Of a stretch of 13,904 bases of DNA, positions 1-7,406 are shown one piece after another. A program made the position numbers and the translations under genes. This DNA comes from Bacillota bacterium (GTDB taxonomy: Bacteria > Bacillota > Limnochordia > Darwinibacteriales > Darwinibacteriaceae): NCBI GenBank assembly GCA_012518325.1, contig JAAYSR010000195.1:1-13904 (forward strand). The letters are read 5' to 3'. How positions within the stretch are numbered: the stretch's first letter is position 1; every line of letters begins with the position of its first letter. The notes under the pieces were generated by a model. That model was given only the letters and a program-made list of their open reading frames with translations. It was not told where the DNA came from and did not search any database.

Positions 1-530
1 GCGACTTTCCCCAGTCTCCCCCCTTTTGTCAAGTATTCTAAAGTCTCCAGGACGAAGTAGACTCTTATCTTGGCCAAAGTATCCTGAACATGGGCAGAAA
101 GCGCGTCAAAACTGGCGTTCTGAGCCAGCTTGCGCGCAGCCTCAATTACCGTATAACCTAAACCCATGGAGATGTTCTTCGAGTCGACAACCTTGATCAC
201 CAGCCCGTCGACCTGGCGGGACAGGTTCTCAATCAACTGCATGGTCCCGCTGAGACCGGAGGAGAGATGGATAGCAAGGACATGGGTAAAGCCCTCCTGT
301 TTGAGACGGTCCCACAGCTCCAGCACATCCCCAGGTGAAGGCAGTGATGTGCTTGGCACCTCAACTGCCAAGCGTTCATACACCTCTTCTGAACTGATGT
401 CTACCTGATCCCGGTACTCCCGGGTCTTGTACAAAATTTTCAACGGAACGACCTGAATACCGTATTTCTCCGCAATTTCCTTTGGAATATCGCTGGTGCT
501 GTCCGTCATAATCGCAATCTTTTCGTTCAT
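1..530 (-). CDS. DegV family fatty-acid-binding protein (3' end outside window)
   Basis: The gene begins with ATG at 530 and runs off the left edge, so 176 N-terminal residues are visible; family members are usually about 280-290 residues. DegV proteins bind a single fatty acid; FakB members present it to the kinase FakA for phosphorylation and entry into phospholipid synthesis. Family marks seen are DSTSDIP at residues 10-16, TSLPSPGD at 61-68, SSGLSGT at 90-96 (a fatty-acid-contacting loop in the family), DSKNISMGLG at 116-125 and LTKGGRLGKV at the cut end. The start is supported by a G-rich ribosome binding site (GGGGGGCGAAG) just upstream. It lies 55 bp after the DUF503 gene with no convincing promoter or terminator between, so it may be the tail of the marR operon. 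The family call is firm. Whether it works with a FakA cannot be judged, because no fakA is in view. Confidence 0.93.
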   Translation of the reverse strand, partial: MNEKIAIMTDSTSDIPKEIAEKYGIQVVPLKILYKTREYRDQVDISSEEVYERLAVEVPSTSLPSPGDVLELWDRLKQEGFTHVLAIHLSSGLSGTMQLIENLSRQVDGLVIKVVDSKNISMGLGYTVIEAARKLAQNASFDALSAHVQDTLAKIRVYFVLETLEYLTKGGRLGKV

Positions 531-585
531 CTTCGCCCCCCTGTCATGGCTCCTTTACAATTTCCCCACATAGACACAAAATCCT

Positions 586-867
586 TTAATTCCACTCCAC
601 CTCTACCTTAATAACCTCCCAGCGCGGCTCCGAATCCAAAAAGTTCAACACAAACTGCAGCTGCCGCTCCAGGTGCTCCCGATTGTCGCCAACCATGGCA
701 ATGCCGATGGCAGCCCTTTGCCAAAGATTCTCGCTTTCCAGCTCTGCTATGGAGACATTGAACCGATTTTGAACCTTGGCAATCATACTTTTCACTATCC
801 GCCGCTTTTCCTTCAGCGATCCCGCTCCGGGAATATGGACTTGAACGTACAGCGCGCCAACGAGCAT
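586..867 (-). CDS. DUF503 (YlxP-like) family protein
   Basis: This is a 93-residue protein, the usual size for DUF503, a small alpha/beta family with no settled function; Bacillus YlxP belongs to it. Recognisable parts are the N-terminal strand MLVGALYVQVHIPGAGSLKEK (residues 1-21), the basic helix around KRRIVKSM, the SIAELESENLWQRA segment in the middle (about 39-52), the following GIAMVGDN strand-turn and the terminal strand WEVIKVEVEW. ATG at 867 is preceded by a G-rich ribosome binding site (GGGGGTAGG) that overlaps the stop region of mnmA. Only 5 bp separate the mnmA stop from this start, so the two are very likely translated from one transcript. Elsewhere the family often sits beside ribosome-assembly genes such as rbfA; a link to tRNA or ribosome biology here is inference from the mnmA neighbour. 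Confidence 0.88.
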   Translation of the reverse strand: MLVGALYVQVHIPGAGSLKEKRRIVKSMIAKVQNRFNVSIAELESENLWQRAAIGIAMVGDNREHLERQLQFVLNFLDSEPRWEVIKVEVEWN

Positions 868-872
868 TCTGC

Positions 873-1940
873 CTACCCCCAGGTTTCTTCAATTGTGCCT
901 CCCCCCAAACATACGGGTCCCTCATAGAAGACCACGGCCTGGCCGGGAGTGATGGCCCTCTGCTTCTCATGAAACTTTATCTCGGCACCTGCTTCGGTAA
1001 TCTGGACTGAAACCTTCTGATCCGCCTGGCGATAGCGAAACTTGGCAGTGCACTCAAAGCTGACGGCCGGCGGCTTCCCTGCCACCCAGCTCAAATCTGC
1101 GGCCCTGAGACCTTCCGAATACAGTGCAGGATGTTTCTGTCCCTGGGCCACTAAGAGGGTGTTTGTCGCCAAGTCCTTGCCCACAACGAACCAGGGCTCC
1201 CCGGCGCCGCCTATGCCTAAGCCCTTGCGCTGACCGATTGTGTGATACATTAACCCGTCATGGTACCCCTTAAGCTCGCCGTCCAGGGTGCGAATCTCCC
1301 CGGGCTGGGCCGGCAGATACTTGGACAAGAACTCCTTGAAGTCCTTTTCACCTATGAAGCAGATCCCGGTACTGTCCTTCTTGTGGGCGGTGGCCAAGTT
1401 GGCCTGCACCGCCTTCTCCCTTACTTCCTTCTTGGTCATGTGGCCGATGGGAAACAGTGTTTTGGCCAGCTGTTTCTGCCCCAGGGTATAGAGAAAGTAA
1501 GATTGGTCTTTATTCTGGTCATTCCCCCTCAGCAGGGTATAGCTGCCTGACTCCTGCCCGATTTGAGCGTAGTGACCGGTTGCCAGGTAGTCCGCCTCCA
1601 AGTGCATCGCCTTCTCCAGAAAGGCCTTAAACTTGATCTCCTTGTTGCACATCACATCCGGATTAGGGGTGCGTCCCCTTTTATACTCTTCGAGAAAATA
1701 GACAAAGACCCGATCCCAGTATTCCCGCTCAAAATTTACGGTGTAATAGGGAATGCCGATCTGATCGCAGACACGCCTAACATCGTCGTAATCCGCATCT
1801 GCAGTGCAGGCCCCCGTTTCATCCCGGTCGTCCCAGTTCTTCATGAAAACGCCAATTACTTCATAACCGGCTTCCTTGAGAACCAAAGCCGCAACCGAAG
1901 AGTCAACTCCGCCTGACATGCCAATAACTACTCGTGACAC
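873..1940 (-). CDS. mnmA: tRNA-specific 2-thiouridylase MnmA
   Basis: MnmA makes the 2-thio group on uridine 34 of the tRNAs for Lys, Glu and Gln, using ATP to adenylate the base and a persulfide sulfur donor; it is cytosolic. The N-terminal ATP-pyrophosphatase loop SGGVDSS is at residues 9-15 of the start chosen here. Two catalytic-type cysteines are present: Cys98 in MCNKEIKF and Cys194 in TGICFIGEKDF. The family motif MYHTIGQRKGLGIGG follows, then the C-terminal beta-barrel domain. Length is about 355 residues, normal for the family. A reading frame also opens with GTG at 1946, but the Shine-Dalgarno-like GAGGTG occupies 1951-1946 and would overlap that codon; GTG at 1940 has a 5-nt spacer and is preferred. 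The ribosome binding site directly follows the stop of the upstream ABC transporter gene, so expression is probably coupled to the marR-exporter operon. Confidence 0.96.
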   Translation of the reverse strand: MSRVVIGMSGGVDSSVAALVLKEAGYEVIGVFMKNWDDRDETGACTADADYDDVRRVCDQIGIPYYTVNFEREYWDRVFVYFLEEYKRGRTPNPDVMCNKEIKFKAFLEKAMHLEADYLATGHYAQIGQESGSYTLLRGNDQNKDQSYFLYTLGQKQLAKTLFPIGHMTKKEVREKAVQANLATAHKKDSTGICFIGEKDFKEFLSKYLPAQPGEIRTLDGELKGYHDGLMYHTIGQRKGLGIGGAGEPWFVVGKDLATNTLLVAQGQKHPALYSEGLRAADLSWVAGKPPAVSFECTAKFRYRQADQKVSVQITEAGAEIKFHEKQRAITPGQAVVFYEGPVCLGGGTIEETWG

Positions 1941-1955
1941 AAACACACCTCATCT

Positions 1956-3818
1956 CTAAACCGCTGCGGAGGCAAACTGACTGTTGTAAAGCTCCGCGTA
2001 AAAACCATTCTTCTCCATCAACTCTTGATGAGTTCCCTGTTCTATTATTTCACCGTCATTGATCACCAGGATGCGATCCGCGTCGAGAATGGTGGAGAGA
2101 CGGTGAGCGATCACAAAGCTGGTGCGGCCCTCCATCAGGCGGGCCATGGCTGCCTGAATCAGGCGTTCGGTACGGGTATCTACCGAACTGGTCGCTTCGT
2201 CCAAAATGAGCACCGCAGGATCGGCCAAGATTGCCCTGGCGATTGTCAAAAGCTGCCTTTGGCCCTGGGAGATGCCTGAGGCATCTTCCGTCAAAACTGT
2301 ATCATAACCTTCGGGCAAAGTGCGGACGAAGTGATCCACGTGGGCGGCTTTGGCCGCGGCCACAACCTCCTCGTCAGAAACACCCTCCCGGCCGTAGGCA
2401 ATGTTGTCCCTGATCGTCCCTTCAAACAGCCAGGTGTCCTGCAGCACCATGCCGAACATCGTCCGAAGACTGCTGCGTTTCAAGTCCCGTATGTCATGGC
2501 CGTCAAAGGTAATGCTGCCCTGGTTGACATCGTAAAAGCGCATCAACAGGTTAACCAGGGTAGTCTTCCCAGCCCCGGTGGGCCCTACGATAGCAATCAG
2601 CTGGCCCGGTTCCACCGCAAGATCAAGATTTTTCAGCACCAGCTGGTCTGCTTCGTAGCCAAAGCTGACATCATGGAGCCCAATTCTGCCTGCAGGTTCC
2701 GCTATTGTCTTGGCATCAGGTCTGTCGGCAGCTTCCTCCTCTTCATCCAGGAGCTCAAAAACCCGCTCTGCAGCAGCCACTGTGGACTGCAGCACGTTAA
2801 CGATGCCGGCCACCTGGGTAATGGGCATGCCGAACTGGCGGGAGTATTGCATAAACGCCTGAACATGGCCGATGGCTAATGTCCGCTGCGTGACAAATAC
2901 ACCGCCGGCGACTGCAATCACTACATAGCCGAGGTTGCCGACAAAGCGGATCAGAGGCATAATTGTCCCTGAGACAAACTGCGCTTTCCATCCGTTTTCG
3001 TAGAGCTCATCGTTAATCGTTCTGAAAGCGTCCTCCGCCTCAGCCTCCAGGCCGTAAGCCTTGACAATGGTGTGGCCGGTAAAGGTTTCTTCGATATGAC
3101 CATTGAGCTCACCGAGAATGTTCTGCTGCCTCACAAAGTACTTCTGCGACCGGGAAGCAATCAGGGCGCTGATCCCCGCGCTGAGGGGCAGCATCCCGAT
3201 GGTCAGCAATGTGAGAATGGGACTGATCAGCAGCATCATTATTGTAACACCAATAATGGTAATTAGCGAGGACATCATCTGAATTACACTTTGTTGGAGG
3301 CTTTGGCTGATTATGTCTACATCGTTGGTAAACCTGCTCAAAGTGTCGCCGTGGGAGGTGCTGTCATAGTACTGCAAAGGCAGCCTGGCCAGCTTTTCGT
3401 TAATGTCTTTCCTCATTTTGTACACAGTCGTTTGAGCAACGTTCACCATAACCCTCTGCTGGACAAACCCAAACAGGGTGCTAAACAGATATACTGTACC
3501 GAGCATGAGCAGAATGCGCAGGATCGCGGCAAAGTCCACGCCGGCCCCTGGCAAGCCTTCCAGCCTGGCCAGCATGCCTTCAAAGAGGACGGTTGTGGCC
3601 TGGCCCAAAATCCTAGGGCTGAGAATTGAAAACAAAGTGCTGGCAAGCGTTGCCAGAAAAACCGCGAGCAAACTCCACTTATGCGGCCCCATATAGCGGA
3701 CGAGGCGCTTGACAGTCCCCCTGAAATCCTTGGCTTTTTCCGCAGGGCGGCCTATCCCTCGGGGGCCGTAGCCTCCGCCATGTCCGCCTTGTCTCCTTCC
3801 AGACGAATGCATTCTCAT
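1956..3818 (-). CDS. Heterodimeric ABC exporter, TM288/YfiC-type subunit (catalytic ATP site)
   Basis: This 620-residue half-transporter has a membrane domain (about residues 45-340, six predicted helices) fused to an ATPase domain. The ATPase shows Walker A GPTGAGKTT at 412-420, Q-loop Gln460, a non-canonical signature ISQGQ at 516-520, Walker B VLILD with catalytic Glu541, D-loop SSVD and switch His572. It keeps the catalytic Glu and His but has an altered signature, the pattern of the TM288/BmrD/YfiC side of heterodimeric multidrug exporters. The first 30 residues are rich in Gly, Arg and His and precede EKAKDFRGT, a common opening in this subgroup. ATG at 3818 is preceded by GGAGAGGAGG with good spacing, and it overlaps the stop of the partner gene by 4 bp (ATGA), the arrangement expected for subunits made in equal amount. 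The protein is in the inner membrane; the substrate is unknown, and drugs or lipids are plausible. Confidence 0.95.
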   Translation of the reverse strand: MRMHSSGRRQGGHGGGYGPRGIGRPAEKAKDFRGTVKRLVRYMGPHKWSLLAVFLATLASTLFSILSPRILGQATTVLFEGMLARLEGLPGAGVDFAAILRILLMLGTVYLFSTLFGFVQQRVMVNVAQTTVYKMRKDINEKLARLPLQYYDSTSHGDTLSRFTNDVDIISQSLQQSVIQMMSSLITIIGVTIMMLLISPILTLLTIGMLPLSAGISALIASRSQKYFVRQQNILGELNGHIEETFTGHTIVKAYGLEAEAEDAFRTINDELYENGWKAQFVSGTIMPLIRFVGNLGYVVIAVAGGVFVTQRTLAIGHVQAFMQYSRQFGMPITQVAGIVNVLQSTVAAAERVFELLDEEEEAADRPDAKTIAEPAGRIGLHDVSFGYEADQLVLKNLDLAVEPGQLIAIVGPTGAGKTTLVNLLMRFYDVNQGSITFDGHDIRDLKRSSLRTMFGMVLQDTWLFEGTIRDNIAYGREGVSDEEVVAAAKAAHVDHFVRTLPEGYDTVLTEDASGISQGQRQLLTIARAILADPAVLILDEATSSVDTRTERLIQAAMARLMEGRTSFVIAHRLSTILDADRILVINDGEIIEQGTHQELMEKNGFYAELYNSQFASAAV

Positions 3819-5542
3819 GAGACCGCCTCCTCTCCAAACTGAGATGCCACTATTTCCCTGTACACCGCACAGTCCCGCAACAGAGCGGAGTGGGTTCCCT
3901 TGCCCACAATCCTTCCCTGATCAAGAACAATAATCTGGTCGGCATGGAGGATTGTACTGACGCGCTGAGCAACAACAATCACCGCCGCATCCTGCGCGGT
4001 CTTACTCAGTTCCAGGCGCAGACGGGCATCTGTCCGGTAATCCAGGGCAGAAAAAGTATCGTCAAGGAGGTAGACCTGAGGCTGCCTCACTACTGCCCTT
4101 GCAATAGAGAGTCTCTGTTTCTGCCCTCCTGACAGGTTGGTTCCGCCTTGGGCCACATAACTTGTGTATCCATCTTCCCGCTCGTCAATGAATTCGCTCG
4201 CCTGGGCTATGCGGGCGGCCTCCCTGACCTCTTCATCGGTGGCGTCTTTTTTGCCGCCGCGAATGTTCGAAGCTATCGTCCCGGAAAACAGCACAGCCTG
4301 CTGTGATACATACCCTAAGCGGGAGCGCAGATCCCGCAAAGCCAGTTGCCTGATGTCCACTCCGTCCAGCGTGATCCTGCCTTCCTTAGGATCGTGAAAA
4401 CGCGGGATCAAATCCAGAATTGTTGATTTGCCGGACCCGGTTCCTCCAATAATGGCGGTAGTTTCGCCGGGTTTGGCAGTAAAGGTAATATTGCTCAGGA
4501 CTGGTTCAGCTGCTCCCGGATATTTGAATGTAACATTCTCAAAGCGCAGGACGCCTTGGCCCCCTTCAAGCTTCACGGGCTTTTCCGGATCCTTGATCGA
4601 AGTCTCAGTCTCTAGGACTTCTACGATCCTTTCTGCCGACGCCGAAGCCCTGGGCAGCATAACGAATATGAAGGACAGCATCATCACAGACATAAAGATC
4701 TGCATCGTATACTGCAAGAACGCCATCAAATCTCCGACTTGCATCACGCCAAGATCGATTCTCTTAGCGGCAAACCAGATGATGACAATATTTGTGACGT
4801 TAATAAGCAGGCCAAGCAGGGGCATTAAAGTCACCATGATGCGGTTTACCTTAAGGGCTATCTCCGTCAAGTCGCGATTAGCTGCATCAAAACGCTCCTG
4901 CTCATGCTTCCCCCTGTCAAAGGCCCGGATCACCCTGACTCCCATCAGCTGTTCCCGGAGCACCAGGTTGAGACGGTCGATCTTCTGCTGCAGGCTCTTG
5001 AACAGCGGCACACCTTTGACGATGACGTAGGAAATCACCAGGCCGATGACGGGAATCAGCCCCAGGAGAATAAGGGCGAGGCGTGAGTCTTTGCGCACTA
5101 CCATCAGCACTCCGCCTATGGCCATTAGGGGTGCCCGCATTGCCATTCTCATGCTCATATGAAAAATCTGCTGAACCTGCTGCACATCGTTGGTGGTACG
5201 GGTAATGAGGGAGGCTGTCCCGAAAGTGCTGAACTCACGGGGAGCAAACTCGCCAACGCTCCTAAAGACATCAAAGCGCAGCTCCCGCCCAAAGCGGGTG
5301 GATGAACGGGATGCCAAATAGTTGCCCGCGACAGCGCATAACACTCCCGCAAAGGCGACGGCCAGCATGATCCCGCCGGTTTTCCAAATCAGCGGGATAT
5401 TGCCTCTGGCGATGCCCTGGTCCACTATTTCACTCATCAGATCCGGAAGTTTCAAAGTAGCCATCACTTCCAGAAACACCAGCGCCATGACTGTGACAAT
5501 GGTGGGCAGATAGGGCTTAAAGTAGGATCGCAGTTTCCACAT
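3815..5542 (-). CDS. Heterodimeric ABC exporter, TM287/YfiB-type subunit (degenerate ATP site)
   Basis: This 575-residue half-transporter has six predicted membrane helices in about residues 15-300 followed by an ATPase domain. Walker A is GGTGSGKST at 366-374, the Q-loop is at 411-415, and a canonical LSGGQ signature is at 470-474. Walker B reads YLLDD, so Asp495 stands where the catalytic Glu should be. The switch His is replaced by Gln526 (VVAQRVST). These are the known substitutions of the TM287/BmrC side of heterodimeric exporters: its own Walker motifs form a weak, non-catalytic site, while its good LSGGQ completes the active site of the partner. It lies directly after marR with a TGATG stop-start overlap and before the partner gene with an ATGA overlap. 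The family and subunit role are firm; the transported compound is not known. Confidence 0.95.
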   Translation of the reverse strand: MWKLRSYFKPYLPTIVTVMALVFLEVMATLKLPDLMSEIVDQGIARGNIPLIWKTGGIMLAVAFAGVLCAVAGNYLASRSSTRFGRELRFDVFRSVGEFAPREFSTFGTASLITRTTNDVQQVQQIFHMSMRMAMRAPLMAIGGVLMVVRKDSRLALILLGLIPVIGLVISYVIVKGVPLFKSLQQKIDRLNLVLREQLMGVRVIRAFDRGKHEQERFDAANRDLTEIALKVNRIMVTLMPLLGLLINVTNIVIIWFAAKRIDLGVMQVGDLMAFLQYTMQIFMSVMMLSFIFVMLPRASASAERIVEVLETETSIKDPEKPVKLEGGQGVLRFENVTFKYPGAAEPVLSNITFTAKPGETTAIIGGTGSGKSTILDLIPRFHDPKEGRITLDGVDIRQLALRDLRSRLGYVSQQAVLFSGTIASNIRGGKKDATDEEVREAARIAQASEFIDEREDGYTSYVAQGGTNLSGGQKQRLSIARAVVRQPQVYLLDDTFSALDYRTDARLRLELSKTAQDAAVIVVAQRVSTILHADQIIVLDQGRIVGKGTHSALLRDCAVYREIVASQFGEEAVS

Positions 5543-6009
5543 CAGTCACGTCCCCCTTTCCCTTCCCTATGCCGGCTGGCCAAAAACTCCCGGACCTTGC
5601 GGGTAATCCGCACCAATTCCCTTCCATCTTCAGGCCCCAAGTGATCCATAATCTCTTCAATGCTTTTGGCGAAAGCTTCCTTCGCCTGCTGCACCAAAGC
5701 CACCCCCTGGCTTGTCGGCCTTACATAGACCACCCTCCGGTCTTCCTCGTCGCTGATCCGCTCTACGAGGCTGTGCTCCTCCAAGGAGTTGACGAGAGTT
5801 GTTACAGTTGGACGGGTCAACTTCAGGCGCTCTCCCAGTTCAGAAGGCTGCATTCCGGGACTGTCTTCAGGCAGGTGATGATGGAGATACATCAGCAGCG
5901 TCACAGCGTTTTTGCGCACAGGCAAAGAACACCCTCGGTACCAGCCTTTATAGCGTCTCAGTTCATGCAGTGTTGCAACGAATTCAATGACTAAATCTGC
6001 GTCGGCCAA
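5542..6009 (-). CDS. MarR-family transcriptional regulator
   Basis: This is a winged-helix regulator of about 155 residues, typical for MarR repressors, which bind DNA as dimers and let go when a small ligand binds. The DNA-binding part is clear: QPSELGERLKLTRPTVTTLV is the helix-turn-helix (about residues 54-73 from the start used here), then the wing with SDEEDRR and the strand VVYVRPTSQG, followed by C-terminal dimerisation helices. The frame can be opened at TTG 6033, but no ribosome binding site precedes it and it lies inside a palindrome. TTG at 6009 has GGGGTGA five nucleotides upstream and is the better start. The gene is first in the operon and shares the TGATG junction with the exporter, so it most likely controls its own operon, as many MarR proteins paired with ABC exporters do. 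The ligand is unknown. Confidence 0.9.
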   Translation of the reverse strand: MADADLVIEFVATLHELRRYKGWYRGCSLPVRKNAVTLLMYLHHHLPEDSPGMQPSELGERLKLTRPTVTTLVNSLEEHSLVERISDEEDRRVVYVRPTSQGVALVQQAKEAFAKSIEEIMDHLGPEDGRELVRITRKVREFLASRHREGKGGRD

Positions 6010-6023
6010 TCCCTTCACCCCAT

Positions 6024-6042
6024 TTGTTTGCAATGCAAATAA
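6024..6042. promoter_or_regulatory. Candidate MarR operator palindrome
   Basis: A perfect inverted repeat TTTGCA-T-TGCAAA (minus strand; 6027-6039) extends to an imperfect 19-bp palindrome with eight of nine positions matching per half. It sits about 12-24 nt after the predicted transcription start and before the marR ribosome binding site. MarR proteins usually bind palindromes of this size near their own promoter, so this is the best candidate autoregulatory site. Binding is inferred, not seen. Confidence 0.6.
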
Positions 6043-6057
6043 TTACAACATGAAACT

Positions 6058-6086
6058 ATTCTACCGAAAAACTATTTTCCGGTCAA
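6058..6086 (-). promoter_or_regulatory. SigA-type promoter of the marR-exporter operon
   Basis: On the minus strand the -35 box is TTGACC (6086-6081) and the -10 box is TAGAAT (6063-6058), separated by exactly 17 bp. Each box differs from consensus at one position. Transcription should begin near 6051, giving a leader of about 40 nt to the TTG start at 6009. The -35 box begins almost directly after the U-tract of the tyrS terminator. Confidence 0.8.
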
Positions 6087-6087
6087 G

Positions 6088-6114
6088 AAAAAAGCCGGGT
6101 TTCCCCGACTTTTT
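6088..6114 (-). terminator. Rho-independent terminator of tyrS
   Basis: The RNA reads AAAAAGUCGGG, a GAAA tetraloop, then CCCGGC followed by six U residues. The stem pairs fully, with one U-G wobble, and the A-run pairs with the U-tract. It lies 12 bp after the tyrS stop and separates tyrS from the marR operon. Confidence 0.93.
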
Positions 6115-6126
6115 CTTGCCGTATAC

Positions 6127-7353
6127 TTACTGCAGCACAACTCGATGATAGACCTTTTTCCCTTTCCGAATCACCAGCTCGCCGCCGGAAAACTCTGCTT
6201 CAGTTACCAGATAATCGATTTCTGTCACTCGTTCGTCCCCTAGGGTGATGCCTCCCTGCTGCACCAGGCGGCGTCCTTCGCTGCGGCTCGCTGCAAGTCC
6301 GGTCTCGGTAAGCAGAGTGAGAATATCCATTCCCTCAGCAAAGACTGCCCGTGGCAAGGCCGTAGAAGGCATATCCTCCGCTACTCCCGGTCCGCCAAAG
6401 AGCGCCTTGGCTGTAGCCTCAGCTTTTTTGGCTTCCTCCTCGCCATGGACAAACTTGGTAACCTCAAAGGCAAGCACTTCCTTGGCACGGTTGATTTCCG
6501 CATCCTTCAAAGCGCCTAATCTGCGTACTTCTTCCATGGGAAGGAAGGTTAGCAGGGCCAGCATGAGCTCTACATCTGCGTCATCGACGTTCCGCAGGTA
6601 CTGGTAGAAATCGTAGGGGCTGGTCCGCTCAGGATCGAGCCAGACAGTGCCTTTTTCTGTCTTGCCCATTTTGGTGCCGGCACTGGTGGTCAGCAGCTTA
6701 AGGGTGAGACCGTAGACAGATGCACCCTCCACTTTACGCACCAGCTCATAGCCGCCTATGATATTCGACCACTGATCGTTGCCGCCCATCTGCAGGCGGC
6801 AGTTGTACCGGCGGTACAGCTCCAGAAAATCGTAGGACTGGGTTAGCAGGTAACTGAACTCCAGGAAGGTAAGGCCGGATTCCAGGCGCGCCTTGTACGT
6901 TTCCATGGTAAGCATGCGGTTGACGGAAAAGTGCCTGCCCACCTCCCGCATGAACTCCATCAGGTTCAGATCGAGAAGCCAGTTGGCATTGTTCTCCAGG
7001 ATGGCAGAACCGTCTGCAAAATTGACGAACTTGGAAAACTGCCGCCTGAAACTCTCCACATTGGCATCAATTGCCTCTTTAGTCAGCATCTGCCGCATAT
7101 CGGACTTGCCGGACGGATCACCGATCATGGTTGTGCCTCCACCCAGGAGGAAGATGGGGCGATGGCCAGCCCTGTAGAGATGCAGCATGCTCATGAGCGG
7201 AATGAGATGGCCCATGGTGAGGCTGGGCGCAGTCGCATCAAAGCCTACGTAAAAGGTGACTGATTCCTTGCCCAAAAGCTCTCGAAGCTCTTCTGGATGT
7301 GTTGTCTGTTCAATAAAACCGCGTTCCTCCAGGACATCAAACGCATTTGCCAT
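6127..7353 (-). CDS. tyrS: Tyrosyl-tRNA synthetase
   Basis: This class I aminoacyl-tRNA synthetase (408 residues, normal length) activates tyrosine with ATP and charges tRNA-Tyr in the cytosol. The tyrosine-binding start YVGFDATAPS is at 35-44, with the HIGH-type motif TMGHL at 46-50; the first His is Thr, as in some other bacterial TyrRS. GGGTTMIGDPSGK is at 71-83, LLTQSYDF at 169-176, QMGGNDQWSNI at 188-198 and the KMSKS-type loop KMGKT at 228-232. A C-terminal S4-like RNA-binding domain (about 340-408; RRLVQQGGITLGDERV) completes it. ATG at 7353 is preceded by AAGGGGGAG with good spacing. It is a single-gene unit: own promoter and T-box upstream, own terminator downstream, so expression should rise when uncharged tRNA-Tyr accumulates. 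Confidence 0.98.
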   Translation of the reverse strand: MANAFDVLEERGFIEQTTHPEELRELLGKESVTFYVGFDATAPSLTMGHLIPLMSMLHLYRAGHRPIFLLGGGTTMIGDPSGKSDMRQMLTKEAIDANVESFRRQFSKFVNFADGSAILENNANWLLDLNLMEFMREVGRHFSVNRMLTMETYKARLESGLTFLEFSYLLTQSYDFLELYRRYNCRLQMGGNDQWSNIIGGYELVRKVEGASVYGLTLKLLTTSAGTKMGKTEKGTVWLDPERTSPYDFYQYLRNVDDADVELMLALLTFLPMEEVRRLGALKDAEINRAKEVLAFEVTKFVHGEEEAKKAEATAKALFGGPGVAEDMPSTALPRAVFAEGMDILTLLTETGLAASRSEGRRLVQQGGITLGDERVTEIDYLVTEAEFSGGELVIRKGKKVYHRVVLQ

Positions 7354-7372
7354 AAAAACTCCCCCTTAAACT

Positions 7373-7406
7373 AAAAAATCCCCTCGATCCTTAAAGGACG
7401 AGAGAA
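7373..7406 (-). terminator. T-box-controlled terminator before tyrS
   Basis: The RNA CUCUCG-UCCU, a short loop, then AGGA-U-CGAGGG forms a strong hairpin with one bulged U, followed by GGA and six U residues. Its 5' arm uses bases that pair in the antiterminator, so the two structures exclude each other. This is the off state when tRNA-Tyr is charged. Confidence 0.93.

Noticed and set aside
531..585. Possible promoter or six-codon leader (ATG ACA GGG ...) ahead of degV
   Set aside because: No -35/-10 pair is convincing, and the AAAGGAG before this tiny frame is only two bases from its ATG; the overlap with the degV start looks accidental.
608..970. A 120-residue minus-strand frame overlapping mnmA and the DUF503 gene
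   Set aside because: It is out of frame with two clearly recognised genes and has no family resemblance.
4428..5030. A 200-residue plus-strand reading frame
   Set aside because: It is antisense to the 575-residue exporter subunit, has low-complexity Ser/Arg-rich composition and no matching domain; the same holds for the other plus-strand frames, such as 2331-2879 and 11327-11878.
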